Below are positions 22,886-34,214 of a DNA stretch of 64,000 bases, one piece after another; the first letter of the stretch is position 1, and every line of letters begins with the position of its first letter. The position numbers were made by a program, and so were the translations under genes. The DNA comes from Antilocapra americana. Taxonomy: Eukaryota > Chordata > Mammalia > Artiodactyla > Antilocapridae. The notes under the pieces are model-generated. The model was not told where the DNA came from and searched no databases. It worked only from the letters and a program-made list of their open reading frames with translations. The DNA lies in assembly GCA_007570785.1 (NCBI GenBank), contig ML664199.1, forward strand, positions 15,512,290 to 15,576,289, written 5' to 3'.

Positions 22886-23092
22886 GGGACAAATCTTTAA
22901 AATGGCACCATGTAGACCAAAATTAAGGAAAGAGATTTAGCAAAATGTGCCTGCACACCTCCTACTCACAAAAGTGATAAAGCTTTCAAATATTAGCTCT
23001 TTTCCTTTCTCACTAGTTTTCTTTCCAAAACTCCTGCTTAACACATGGCAGAAAATCCAGGTTTATTCTCAATTTCTCTTAATATTTCTTCT

Positions 23093-24028
23093 TCTTTTTT
23101 TTTTCTCTGAAGGATTTTTTTTAATTAGTTTTGCCATACAATGACATGATATCACCATGGGTTTACATATGCTCCCCCTCCAGGACCCCCCTCCCTCCTC
23201 CCTCCCCCCGGGAAATCTCGTTGCACCAGCCCCGAGCATCAATCCTGGGCTGGCGATTGATTAGACATATGGTAATTAACATGTTTCAATGCCATTCTCC
23301 CATATCATCCCACCCTTACCCTCATCCACAGAGTCCATGAGTCTGTTCTATACATCTGTGTTCCTTTTGCTGTCTTGTATGCTGGGTTCTCGTTACCGTC
23401 TTTCTAAATTCCATATATATGCGTTAATATACTGTATTGTTGTTTTTGCTTCTGGCTTACTTCACTCTGAATAATAGGCTCCAGTTTCGTCCATCTGAGT
23501 AGAACTGATACAAATAATTTCACAATTTGTATGGAAATACAAAAAACCTCATATAGCCAAAGCAATCTTGAGAAAGAAGAATGGAACTGGAGGAATCAAC
23601 CTACCTGACTTTAGGCTATACTACAAATCCACAGTCATTAAGACAGTATGGTACTGGCACAAAGACAGAAATATAGATCAATGGAACAAAATAGAAAGCC
23701 TAGAGATAAATCCACGCATCTATGGACACCTTATCTTTGACAAAGGAGACAAGAATATACAATGGAGAAAAGACAACCTCTTTAACAAGTGGTGCTGGGA
23801 AAACTGGACAGCCACTTGTAAAAGAGTGAAACTAGAACACTTTCTAACACCATACACAAAGATAAACTCAAAATGGATCAAAGATCTAAGCATAAGACCA
23901 CAAACTATAAAACTCCTAGAGGATAACATTGGCAAAACACTCTCTGATGTAATACCAAAGCGGGATCCTACATGACCCACCTCCCAGAATATTGGAAATA
24001 CAAGCACGAATAAACAAATGGGACCTAA
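23093..24028 (-). mobile_element. Twin-primed (5'-inverted) L1 with 14-bp target duplication
   Basis: Read on the minus strand, the 3' part (23,093-23,513) is a sense L1 3' end with a poly(A) tail (poly-T at 23,095-23,104) and the C-rich complement of the L1 G-tract. The 5' part (23,514-24,028) is inverted and carries ORF2 sequence on the plus strand. TTAATATTTCTTCT occurs exactly at 23,079-23,092 and at 24,029-24,042. The inverted part ends ...GGGACCTAATTAA, sharing TTAA with the target, which fits microhomology-primed second-strand start. By comparison with the ORF2 at 59.1 kb, roughly 0.7 kb of ORF2 is missing at the inversion junction. Low divergence suggests a recent insertion. Confidence 0.95.
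23568..23975 (+). pseudogene. L1 ORF2 fragment, 135 codons
   Basis: The open frame lies in the inverted part of the L1. It starts [15 protein letters not shown] and includes [44 protein letters not shown] and [17 protein letters not shown]. These are typical of the region of L1 ORF2p between the reverse transcriptase and the cysteine-rich C-terminus. The sequence is continuous for 135 codons, then stops (TGA at 23,973) where the L1 frame would continue. It lacks the endonuclease, RT core and C-terminal motif, so it has no activity. The Met is internal to ORF2 and is not a natural start. Confidence 0.93.
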
Positions 24029-24111
24029 TTAATATTTCTTCTATATCTTCCATCTTTTTTTCCCTTTGTGCTTCATGCTAAGGGAATTTTTTGATGTTCT
24101 CTTATAGTTCA

Positions 24112-24253
24112 GGGCTTCCCTGGTGGCTCAGAGGTGAAGAATCTGCCTGCAAGCCAGGAAACCTGGGTTCAGATGTAGATCTGGCCACCTACAGTCATGG
24201 AGTTGCAAAGAGTTTGGATATGACTAAGCAACTAACGCTTTATTTCACTTTCA
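24112..24253 (+). mobile_element. Internally deleted Bov-tA SINE, 9-bp target duplication
   Basis: Head GGCTTCCCTGGTGGCTCAGA to 'cctgggttcaga', then a jump to CACCTACAGTCATGGAGTTG; about 70 bases of the body are missing. TATAGTTCA at 24,103-24,111 is repeated at 24,254-24,262. The duplication shows the whole shortened element is one insertion. Confidence 0.93.
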
Positions 24254-24262
24254 TATAGTTCA

Positions 24263-26414
24263 TGAATTCGTTCTTTTGCTTTGCTATCTAGCCCATTTAC
24301 TGAAGTCATTAGTTTAAAATTTCCACTTTTCTATTCAAAATCTCTCACTTTAAAATGATGGCTGCATGTGATATTCTTTCTATTCTCTGAAATTTTAACT
24401 ATACCTATTTTATTACAAATTAGATTTGATTTGAGTTTGTGTTCTCTGTCTTGACGTTGGCCTTCAGATGTGTTTATTTTTGACCATGTGCTTATCTTGG
24501 GTATTTCCTATTAAATTATCTCTTGTAGATATGCAGTGTATCTAGGGGAAGAGGGAGGAAGTTTCTCTTTCACTTACACTGTGAACTGTTTTTGAAAGAC
24601 AATGAGAATTAGAGATGAGTTAGCTACTTGGCAGGTATGTCTTTTTTTATCTTTTCTTCTTTTTTAATATGGCTGCTCCACATATTGCCAAGCTTGCACA
24701 TTTCAGTTTTCTGCATAAGAACAGTTAGTTCCACGTTATTGCTTTACCACAAAAGGAAGAAAGATGATTGAAAGAAGTTGACCTTCTTTGCTGAAATGCC
24801 TATGGCTTTTTTCCCCATGAAATTATGTTGTTATGTAACCTCGAGTTCTTGCCTATTTCTAGCATTTACCACTTTTGGGCATAGAACACACCACTGGTGT
24901 CATTTCTTCAGACATTTTAGGATATGGTCTTCTTCCTCATGCTCACTCCATCTGCTTTGTGTCTTTTAGGAAGTCTCTGAAAGTTTTTGGTTTTCTGTTC
25001 ATTTGAGAGCATTGTTATATATGGAAGTACATATATTTTAACAAACCTTCTATTGCTTCAGAGGGTTTAATATGAAAATAAGAGATGCGCATATGATTAG
25101 TGTACCATCTTGAATCAGAAGTATATTTTACTATTCTCAGATTGCCAAACCTTAACTTTGAATTTCGCTTTGTTAGTCTGATGGGAGTTGCTCTATAATT
25201 GCTTCATCTATCAGTAGACCTGGCACTGTAGAGCATTTGGCTAATGTGGGAATGCACCAACAATTCTGCAAGCTCAGACTTGGAGATCCATTTACTACCA
25301 ATATTTTGTTTATGAGAAGATTAAAATATTATCTGTTAGTTTTTCTCTATATAACTTAAACAATTAAAAGAAAGAGAATCAGATTGTTTTTAGAGACAAT
25401 AAATTCATTATTGCTCTATGATTCAAAGTTTACCAATCTGTCTCTCATTTATAACTGCACTACTTTAGCATGGAATGCCCAGTAGACTAATCACTGGCCC
25501 ACAAAGTATAAAAACGTACCTACTGAGCAGAACTGAAACAGCAGCACTCAGGATCTCCTAGGACATTACATTAGTCCCAATGGAGAACTGTTTACTTAGC
25601 AACCCTATGTTCACTTACTGTTTGTTAATTGTGGTAGTACCTAGTCATTTATTTTCTTTACATTCTAAAACAAAACACAAAATATATGTGCAAGGATATT
25701 TATTACACAGCAAGATCATTTTCTGTATTATATCAGAGTCTTTGAAATCAGCCAAAACTCTTCCAAATGTAAAATATGACTGTATGTGACAAGTATGAAT
25801 TCCACATTTCTCTGTTCATACTTAATATATTTCCCAATTATCACTGCCAAAATGTTTTTGTGTGAATAAAGGAACAATTAAACAGTGGTTATTTCTGAAC
25901 TCCTAGGACATTTTCAGGGAGACAAAGGTAAATGGGACAAATTATCCTCAAATTTTGACAAGGTAGTTGTGGACAAACAATGAAGACATGACTTTTAATA
26001 TAGAAAGCAAAAAAGTGTGATCCTTGAACACTAGCTAGTCTAGACATGTCCTGCAGGAGACTTGGACAGGTGATTGTACAAGATAGAGGAGCACACTCTT
26101 GGTAGAAGTTAACTCTGAATGGTAGCTTGATTGTTAGAAACCACCATGTCTATTTGATAATGTAGGAGTAGACCAGCCTAGATGGACTCCATGAGTTATA
26201 ATAGGAAAGAGTAGGGCATAAGACAGAAGAATTCAGAAGTCTGACCGCAAAGGAACTTAGATGATAAACTAAGTGTGACTTCATTTTGTGAGCTGATAAC
26301 ATAATTAACTCTGTGGGGCAGGAACATTAACTTCAGACTGAATCAGGCAAGTTTAGCAGCAACAGCAAGAATATATTTAGATTTGGGTGGGTGTCTGGCA
26401 TTTAGGAGGATCCA
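24263..26414. other. Non-coding DNA, no gene seen
   Basis: AT-rich; no repeat recognised and no frame over 69 codons. Possibly a very decayed LINE at 24.3-24.6 kb, but not supportable. Confidence 0.4.
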
Positions 26415-27760
26415 GAAATTCATTCATTGATTCAATCATTCAACATAATCTCAAGTGTATAGATACAACACTGGGTATATTTACTAAGATAGCCAATGAT
26501 TATACACTTAAGAATTAAAACTATTATAAGTGGTTTAAAAGAAGCAGGAAGAAAAATTTTTTGGAAAGTAATGAGATCAGGGAGGAGATATTTTAGATAA
26601 AGCAGAAGTCCCAGGAGTAGTATTTAAACTGAGACCTGAAGAAGAAAAAAGGAAAAGAATCAGGCATGAAGAGAGCATAGGCAGAGGTAACAGTACCTAT
26701 GAAGGCACAGCAACCAAAGAGTTTGGCATATTTATTTGGTGAACCATTTGTGTGGGGGTATAGCAGAGGCTGTGATGAGTAACTCTGTGTCAACCTGATT
26801 GGGCTAAAGGATAACCAGTAAAATATTTCTGGGTGTGTCTGTGAGGGTGTTTCCAGAAGAGATGAGCATTTGAATCCATACACTGGATAAAGAAGATCCA
26901 TTCTAACCAATGCTGGTGGGCATTCCTCTTTGTTGAGGATTTGAATAGAACAAAAAGGTGGAGAACAAGATAGATTTGCTGTTTTGCTTGAGCTGAGACA
27001 TTCATCTTACTTCCAGGGTGTTGGGCCTTTGGACTCGAACTGAGACAAACCATTGACTCCCTTGGTCCTCAGGTATTCAGATACATACTGAATTACACCA
27101 TAGGCTTTCCTGGCTCTCCACCTTATAGATGGCAGATTGAGAGTTCCTGATCTCCATAGTGGTGTGAGCTAATTCCTATAATAAAACTCCTCTTGTATGT
27201 ATGTCTATATATAATCTGTCCTATTGGTTCTGTTTCTCTGGGAAACCCTGACCAATAATACAGTGGTACAATGAGAGAAGGAAACTGCAGTATAAGATGA
27301 AGCTGAGTAACAAAAGCGAAGGAGCAGGTTGTGCAGCACCTTTCATAATTCTTGAAAGCTGACTAGGTTGAATTTAAAATGTGACAGAATACCGAAAGCT
27401 TTCAGGCCAGGCAGGGCGGTAACATGAACTGGATTACAATAGACCAAGGCTGGTGCTAAGAACTGTTAAGAGCTTATTGCAGTGAGAGAAGCTGGTGAAT
27501 TGGATCGAGGAGGTGATAGTGGAGACAGAGAGAGACTAAGGGTATTGAGGTACAATTTTGGAATTAGAAGCAGCAGGATTTCCTGATGGATTGGATGTAG
27601 GGAGTGACTGGAAGCAGAATAAGTTTTTTTTTGTTTGAGCAATAAAATGGTGTTTGTTAGCCTGAGGGAGAGATCAAGAATTCCTTTTGTGATTTGTGAA
27701 ATGTGAAATACCTAGGGAACTGTAGTCATGTGTGTGAATTTGGATCTCAGAGGAGAATTC
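26415..27760 (-). repeat. L2 LINE fragment (antisense), split by an LTR-like repeat
   Basis: Begins ATTCATTCATTGATTCAATC (antisense L2 3' end) and continues with 'actgagacctgaagaag', 'ggcacagcaaccaaagag', then beyond 27,262 with 'aagagcttattgcagtgagagaagctggtgaattgg' and 'gatttcctgatggattggatgtaggg'. The order follows antisense L2. Diverged. Confidence 0.65.
26771..27262. mobile_element. Ancient ~490-bp dispersed repeat, LTR-like
   Basis: A well-known mammalian repeat motif order: CTGTGTCAACCTGATTGGGC, GGGTGTGTCTGTGAGGGTGT, 'gaatagaacaaaaaggtgga', repeated 'ggactcgaactgaga'-type units, 'gtgagctaattcctataataaa' and CTATTGGTTCTGTTTCTCTG, then CTGACCAATAATACA. It starts near TG and ends in CA with an AATAAA-like signal, which suggests an LTR; a LINE 3' end cannot be excluded. 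It interrupts the L2 and so is younger than it. The minus-strand frames over it are chance. Confidence 0.6.
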
Positions 27761-27966
27761 AGGACTGTTTACTTCTCTGATTCCTTGGGCATCTTCTCAC
27801 CTACCCAAGCTTTAATTTTATGTTTTCCCATATTCTTTCTTTGGCCTCCTTCCCTTCTCACTTGACAGATTCTAATTGACTTATAACACTCACTGCTAGG
27901 CTTTATCCTTCACCTGTGTGAAAATGACATTTGCTTCTTCATCATCAATTCAGTCCTCTCTCCTGA

Positions 27967-28061
27967 ATATATATATTCATATGTGTGTGTATGTGTGTGT
28001 GTACACATAGAAAATTTACATATATATAATTTCATATGTAATATGTACATGTGTATGTATA
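27967..28061. repeat. Interrupted TA/TG simple repeat
   Basis: Alternating (TA)n, (TG)n and CATGTA units, ending where the next SINE begins. Confidence 0.75.
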
Positions 28062-28064
28062 CAT

Positions 28065-28263
28065 CTGGCAGCTCAGACAGTAAAGAATCTTCCTGCAATG
28101 GAGGAGACCCAGATTCAATCCCTGGGTTGGAAAGATCCCCTGGAAAAGTGAAGGGCAACCCATTTCAGTATTCTTGCCAGGAAAATTCCATAGACAGAGG
28201 AACTGGCAGGCTACAGTCCACGGGGTTGCAAAGTTAGACACGACTGAGTGACTAACACTTTCA
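28065..28263 (+). mobile_element. Bov-tA SINE
   Basis: Truncated head (CTGGCAGCTCAGACAGTAAA), then GATTCAATCCCTGGGTTGGA and a body ending GACACGACTGAGTGACTAAC. Sits at the end of a TG/TA-rich tract. Confidence 0.92.
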
Positions 28264-29671
28264 ACACCCACATAAAATATACAATGATATATAATATATA
28301 CAATGTCTATATATTCAACTTCCTACTTGACTTTTTCTTGTGTACATTGTATGTGTCCCCAAGGTTTGATATCGCTGAGGAAGACACAGCCACCCATTGA
28401 GAGACCTGAGACTATTCTTCGTGCATCTTTGTTCTCACTCTCCACATACAAACCTAGTCCTGCTAAATGATGATGTGTCATCTTCAGTATTTATAAACAC
28501 CTGCTTTGCTTGGACTTCTTTTGGTCCCAGAATCTAGGATGAATCTGGACCTAGAGGTGAGGGGTAAAGGGCTCTTGCTGTGAAGGTCCACAGGACAGAA
28601 AGCCAAACATAGTGTGAGGTTAGGCAAAGAGCAGAGAGATGTCAGGATGCCAGTAACAGGTTAGGATAACAGTTCCAGCAGTTGTGAACTAGACAGATGG
28701 GAGTAAGGCAAGACTAGAATCAGAGAGATTTCATAATGGGAACTATGATGCAAGTTGTTTCTTAATAAATTATAAAATGAAATTATATAAAGCATCTTAA
28801 TATGTTTTCCCTTTCAAATGCGTTAAATATTTCTGTTAAACTTCCCTGAACAACCAATTCAGAGTGGGTAAGAAATGGAAAGGACCACCCTTATCTGGCA
28901 CAGCATGGATCCCTTAGGACTTTCCCTGGAGTTTAGAGCCCAGCCTCATTTGAAATGTGTGTCATAAGAAAACCTCTTATTATGACTCTAGAAAATTAAT
29001 TTTTCCAATGTGAAAACGATTGTTATAACTTATTATATAAGGTGGAATGTGACTTTCTCCCACACATAAACACAAACTCTCGCATCATTAATTACCTTTT
29101 ATTTTTAACACGTTTGTTTCTTAGAACATAGTTTGCCCAGATCATTTTCAAAATCATATATTTGACATTAGAAGATGTTTTTAAAAATACTGTGGCCCTC
29201 ATGTAATTATTTTTAATCCTTGTTATTGTTGATGGAATGCTTAGTATACAGCACATGTGTCTTTCTGGGTTTCTATCATCTGTACTTAAGCGAATAATGG
29301 TTTAAATGGAGACCAGGGCAACCTTAAAAGGAAAAAAAATGGATCTCTGAAAGACAACCATCCCACCAAGGATGGAAAGTTGAGAAACCATGTAGTGGCT
29401 GTGGAGGGATTTGGGCTCTGTGTGTCTAAGCACCCCCAGAAGCAATGGCAGGGTGAATTACTTTACACTCAGCATTCTCTGAGATGCTGTGCTGATGGGT
29501 CACTAAGAATCAGCTGCTACCATTTGCCTAATTCAAAGAACAGATCGAAATACAATAGAAAGCCAAATAGTGAGTGAAGAGTAACTTTTTATGCTGTTCA
29601 AAACTGTGGTATTTCAAATGAAGCCTGAGCAGTCTGGCGTTTTAAATAAATATTCCAGATGAATTTCCTGG
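28264..29671. other. Non-coding DNA, no gene seen
   Basis: Unique-looking. The part at 29,340-29,540 is less AT-rich than its neighbours but has only a TTG-opened 65-codon frame with no domain. Confidence 0.4.
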
Positions 29672-29868
29672 GGGCTTCCCTGGTGGCTCAAACAGTAAAG
29701 ATTCTGCCAGCAATGTGGGAGACCCGGATTGGGAAGAAGAAGGGAATGGCAACCCATTCCAGTATTCTTGCCTGGGGAAATCCCATGGACAGAGGAGCCT
29801 GGCGGGCTACAGTCTATGGGATTGCACAGAGACGGCGATAACTGAAGTGACTGGGCAAGCAGGCACGC
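29672..29868 (+). mobile_element. Bov-tA SINE with small internal deletion
   Basis: Head GGGCTTCCCTGGTGGCTCAA. Between 'gagacccgga' and 'ttgggaagaagaagg' about 15 bases of the usual linker are lost. The body then runs to CGATAACTGAAGTGACTGGG. Confidence 0.9.
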
Positions 29869-31504
29869 ACTACATGGTGTATATGTCACAGGGAAGATAA
29901 TTCCCACTTTAAAAGATTAGGAATATTGTGAGCATGGGCAGTAGAGAGGAAAGGTAGAAAAATCTAACCATTTAAAATTCAGTATATCATAGCGTCTCCA
30001 CTAGTTCACTTGAAGTTGACCCCCTTAATACTGGCTATCAGTAGATACCAAGGCCAGTTACTCTCCCTTTGGAACATCGAAAAAGAAAAATATGATATGG
30101 TATGACTAAATACATCCCTTCATCCTTCCTCCCCTCTTTCCTAGGTAGCTCTGGATCAACATGACACAATTTCAGTTAGAGCTCCTGCTTTGGCTGGTGG
30201 TCTCCACATAGGCCATCACGAGACATCATCTTTCCTTTCTCACTGTCTGTACCAGTTCAGTTAAAATGCTACCACTAAGTGACATACTGTCTAGACTCAA
30301 GATTATCCTATGTTTGAAAATCACTGGCACTGAATTTCTTACTTTATGATTCTTGTGCTACAGGGACTGTGATCACTAGAGCAAAGCATAACAACCATCA
30401 AATAATACCTGCTCAGCATATCTATTTGGTTATTTCTAATTCTTTATAAAAGGTATCTTTTTCAATATAAGCAGAGGTAGAAAGGGTATTATGATTGAAC
30501 TGTCAATCACCTTCACCCATTATCAGTAGATAACCATCCTGTTTCTATGTATGTATTAAATTTCTTATGGTGTCCTATCTTTTAACATTTTTCATTTTAA
30601 ATATGTATTACTGGTTGATACTATAGCCACAACTACACTTCTTATGTTCAATTAATGAGCAAATTGCTTATTGAGAAATGAAGTTTGACTTTTTTTTTTC
30701 CTCCTGAGAATTTGTGAACCAAAATGTTCTTCTCCTGAAAGTTACTGGGGAAACATCTTTCTAACCATCTTTCTTTCATCCATTCACTCTGTCACTCATT
30801 TATTTGATCACTCAATATTAAATAGCCCCATGTATACTGACTATTCAAGGACAAAATCCACAGTCTCAAAGAAGCTCTTGGTTAAAGGGAAGACAAATGT
30901 TTAATGGAACATTTTCTAGGGACAGGAAAAGAGATATTTGGCTGCAGAAACAAAGTTATGAATATCATCTCTTAGTTCTTCATTACAAAGAACATTATTG
31001 TTATGTAGCTTTCCCATTTGTATTAAATAGTCGATATAATTCACATCCATATCTCTACTGTGACAGTAGTAAAATTCACAAATACAGTGCAAGTCTAAGA
31101 TTTTTTTCCTACTAAAAACTCCCATCCCACAATTATTAAGCAAAAAGTTGTAAACATATTTAGCATTTATAAAGCTAATTTAAGTGACCCATATATTGAA
31201 TGAATGAGTGAATACATGATTAGAGAGTAAAAAGTAAAATAATTTTAAATTGTTTATATATATATAAATTTCAAAAATTAATTTGCAAGGTATAATATAT
31301 AATTATATTTATAATATAAAATTTACTTCAAAATTTGAAATAAATTTCAGATAGTAGAATTGTGTACTCAAGTGATCTATCCAGTGGGGAGATTCTTGGA
31401 CTCAGAACCCCAGGGACTTGAATAGCTGATATCAACTATGTATTCAAATCCTATCTATTCATGGAAGAAAACTGAGAAAAATTAAGGCCCCATTATATTA
31501 ACCT
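29869..31504. other. AT-rich non-coding DNA, no gene seen
   Basis: No repeat family recognised. The 31,250-31,345 part is a highly AT-rich TATA/AATT stretch. Frames of 72 and 75 codons overlap on opposite strands at 30.9-31.1 kb with no domain. Confidence 0.4.
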
Positions 31505-31715
31505 GGGGCTTCTCAGGTGGCTCAGTGGTAAAGAATCCTCCGGCCAATACAGGAGCTGCAGGAGATATAGGTTTGATCCTTGTGCTGGGAAGATCCCCTG
31601 AAGAAGGAAATGGCAACCCACTCCAGTATTCCTGCCTAGAAAATCACATAGACAGAGGAGCTTGGCAGGCTACAGTCCATGGGGTCACGAAGAGTCAGAC
31701 CTGAGCATGCATACA
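31505..31715 (+). mobile_element. Bov-tA SINE
   Basis: Head GGGGCTTCTCAGGTGGCTCA with a short duplicated GGAG(C/A)TGCAGGAG stretch, then GATCCCCTGAAGAAGGAAAT and GTCACGAAGAGTCAGACCTG. No clear target duplication found. Confidence 0.9.
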
Positions 31716-32572
31716 GCAGTCTATTTCTTATAGTTCATAAATATAGATCTAGAGGCTATTTATGTGACTTCTTGACTAGTATTCTTTCTTCATAACATAC
31801 TGGAAAAACTTAATCCAGTTATATATGATAAAGCAAAATGACTGGAAAAAAACCCACATAGTTTTATGAAGACTTTGTGCATTCATGCTCTACTTATACC
31901 ACAGCCTTGTGAGAACATGATCTAAATAAGTCTTCCATAGAATAGAATTTTAAAATGTCCTTTTCTCAATGTTCCATGTACTGCTAGTTCTGTTTAAGGG
32001 TAGAAATTGCCTCAGTCATTATTAATCTCTAAAAATATATGCTTTTGTTGAAATAGTGTCATCTTGTCCTTAGCTGCTGCAGCAATGGAGTCATAGTAAT
32101 TAGCCTAATAAGAAGAAAAAATAAAAGTAGTTATAGCCTCAAGGAGCACTTAGGTATGGTTAAATAACGAAGAGGCAAGATAAAATCACAAATGATTTCC
32201 TCTCTTGGAAGGATTAACAATGATGGAGCTTTGGTCCAAGGCATTTAATGCAAAAAGACTAGCATTATGCCTCCACCTAATGGTTAGCCTTGATGCTGGA
32301 GTAGGTCTTTTTAAGAGGATTGTCCACAAGTTTGTTTACTCATAATTTGTTTGTCCTTTGTCTTTGCTCCCCAAGAAGAAACTTTGACCACAAAATTTTC
32401 AGGGCCATAGACCTAATGAAAGTCCACTCTTCCTCAAAAATCTCTGTGTGGAATGTCAGATTGTGAATAGCACCCCCCAAAAAAGGCAGCTTTGCAGTCT
32501 TAATGATCCGCATAACCCCATAACTTTCTGTCCACTGCTCTCATCTCAGTCTCTTGTATACAGTAGAGTATA
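31716..32572. other. Non-coding DNA, no gene seen
   Basis: No repeat or gene recognised. Confidence 0.4.
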
Positions 32573-32694
32573 TGAGTAGGTTCCATGCAAATACTAGGTC
32601 TTTTTATATAAGGGACTTTAGCATCCATGGATTTGGTATCCATTGGGAGTCCTAAAACCAATCCCCTGCATATACTGAGGAATCCCCAGCTACA
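32573..32694. mobile_element. MER2-like (TcMar-Tigger) DNA transposon fragment
   Basis: GCAAATACTAGGTCTTTTTA, 'tataagggactttagcatccatggatttggtatcc' and 'gtcctaaaaccaatcccctgcatatactgagg' follow one end of the MER2 family up to near its terminal repeat. The same family appears complete at 57.55 kb. Confidence 0.7.
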
Positions 32695-33439
32695 ATGATT
32701 TCTTTCATTTCAGTCTACAATGATGGCCATTACAGTCTCCTCCACACATTTAGGTTTTACCGTATTATTTAATTACTTTAATATAAATACAACATATCTG
32801 CCTAGAAAGACTTTTAAGTTCCTGGACAGTGAATATTGTGGACCATACTTTTTTGCATTGTCCATTTAGTACAATTAATGGGTCTTCAATGGGAGACTTT
32901 ATATTAAATTCAAAGGTTTAGGCAAACATCTTAATGGTCAGAGATGTTCGACTACTAAGAGAAATGGGCTTTATCACAAAATTTCATTTAGGTTGGACAG
33001 AAGAAGCATGCACACTTAGAACCATTTCTGTTGAGGCTGCTGTTAGTGACAGAATTCTGAAGATTTGAATCTGACCAAATGTTGTGCCTTTGTTAGAAAT
33101 CTTGGAGAACATAAAACCTTTGAACTGTTGGAAACAAATATAACTTAATCCAAAAGTGTAGTCATATAGTGACATAAACACAAACCAAAATGGAGCCATG
33201 AAGCAGCCAAAGATGAGCAGCAGCAGGAAAGTGTTACACAACCTAGGGGCTGATACCAAGTAAAAGAAGCTGGAATCACAGTCAGTCTTTCTGGTGGGAA
33301 ATGAACTATAACTATGGAGGAGAAATACTCACCACCAGATGCTGCCCAAGGCAGAGGTAGAGACAAGGAGAGGGCAAGGGAGTACCAGAGGCATTTTTCT
33401 TGTTCCTCTACTCAGTACTTTCCTTTTGGGAGCACTAAT
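32695..33439. other. Non-coding DNA with an unexplained minus-strand frame
   Basis: A 91-codon minus-strand frame (32,984-33,259) opens on TTG. It includes a hydrophobic run FLLLLIFGCFMAPFWFVF followed by SLYDYTFGLSYICFQQF, and ends in a hydrophilic tail. A second frame (33,145-33,366) overlaps it. The hydrophobic stretch comes partly from a pyrimidine-rich segment (GCTGCTGCTCATCTTTGGCT). No splice sites, ATG or family match recognised. It may be part of an ancient LTR or LINE 3' end, or chance. Confidence 0.3.
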
Positions 33440-33641
33440 GTGAAGTCACTCAGTCGCCTCTGACTCTTTGTGACCCTATGGACTGTAGCCCATCAGGCTC
33501 CTCCATCCTGGAATTTTCCAGGCAAGGGTACTGGTGTGGGTTGCCATTTCCTTCTCCAGGGGATCTTCCTGACCCAGGGATCAAACCCAGGTCTCCTGCA
33601 TTGCAGGCAGACGCTTTACCGTCTGAGCCACCAGGAAAGCT
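33440..33641 (-). mobile_element. Bov-tA SINE
   Basis: Antisense, from GTGAAGTCACTCAGTCGCCT to ACCGTCTGAGCCACCAGGAA. Near-consensus. Confidence 0.93.
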
Positions 33642-34214
33642 TAGTGCTTTGGGATCATGAAGTCAGCAGTAATTACTAGGAAAGACAGCCTGCGGAGGGC
33701 AGCACCTCTGATGTAAAATAGAACAGGGGGAGCATGACGGCTCTCACAGCAGATGGGCCACTGTGTATGTAGCACATGTGATGCTCCGTGAATACTTGTG
33801 GATTAAAGTGACCGAAGTCCTTAGGAGCCTAAACCTGCTCACATCAAAGGGCTGTCAGACTGCTGAAGAGGCCATCAGAAAATTGCCTTATACCATGATA
33901 ATCATGTTACATATTGTATATACTCATGATACTCAAGGCTAGTTTTTGTGCTTTAGAGGTTTTGATGGGAGCTGTTGTCCTAGAACTAGCAATTGTGTTC
34001 ATGATAGTGTAGAGAACAAGGCAATGTCTGATTTCATGATAGAGAACAGGCCTCTGGCATCATTTTGCAGTATAACAAAATGGTAATTTCATTTTACTAC
34101 TCTAGATATTTCTGTGAAATCCCTTTCCTGAAAGGCATTTGGAAAATCTCCTTTGACGTAACTGGATATCATGCTTTTGTAGCAACCACTGGTTTTATCT
34201 ATGCTGTGTGAATG
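33642..34214. other. Non-coding DNA, no gene seen
   Basis: No repeat or gene recognised. Confidence 0.4.

Larger units (their letters stand above)
21041..22890 (+). mobile_element. BovB LINE 5' portion (sense), split by a second BovB
   Basis: From about 21,140 the plus strand follows the BovB 5' end: TGTGTACAGCTTCTCCACAG, AGAATGGCAAACCACCCCAG, TTGCATAGGAACCTGGATGT, 'atccatgaatcaagctaat'. It reaches AATAAACATCGACATCTT at 21,531 and resumes at 22,371 with CAGTAACTAAAATGGATGGG, running into endonuclease sequence until about 22,890. The first ~100 bases (21,041-21,140) instead resemble an antisense BovB/BovA 3' end, so a small inverted piece may be joined in front. BovB copies are usually 5' truncated; one that keeps the 5' end but has lost the 3' half is the unusual case. 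Confidence 0.85.
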
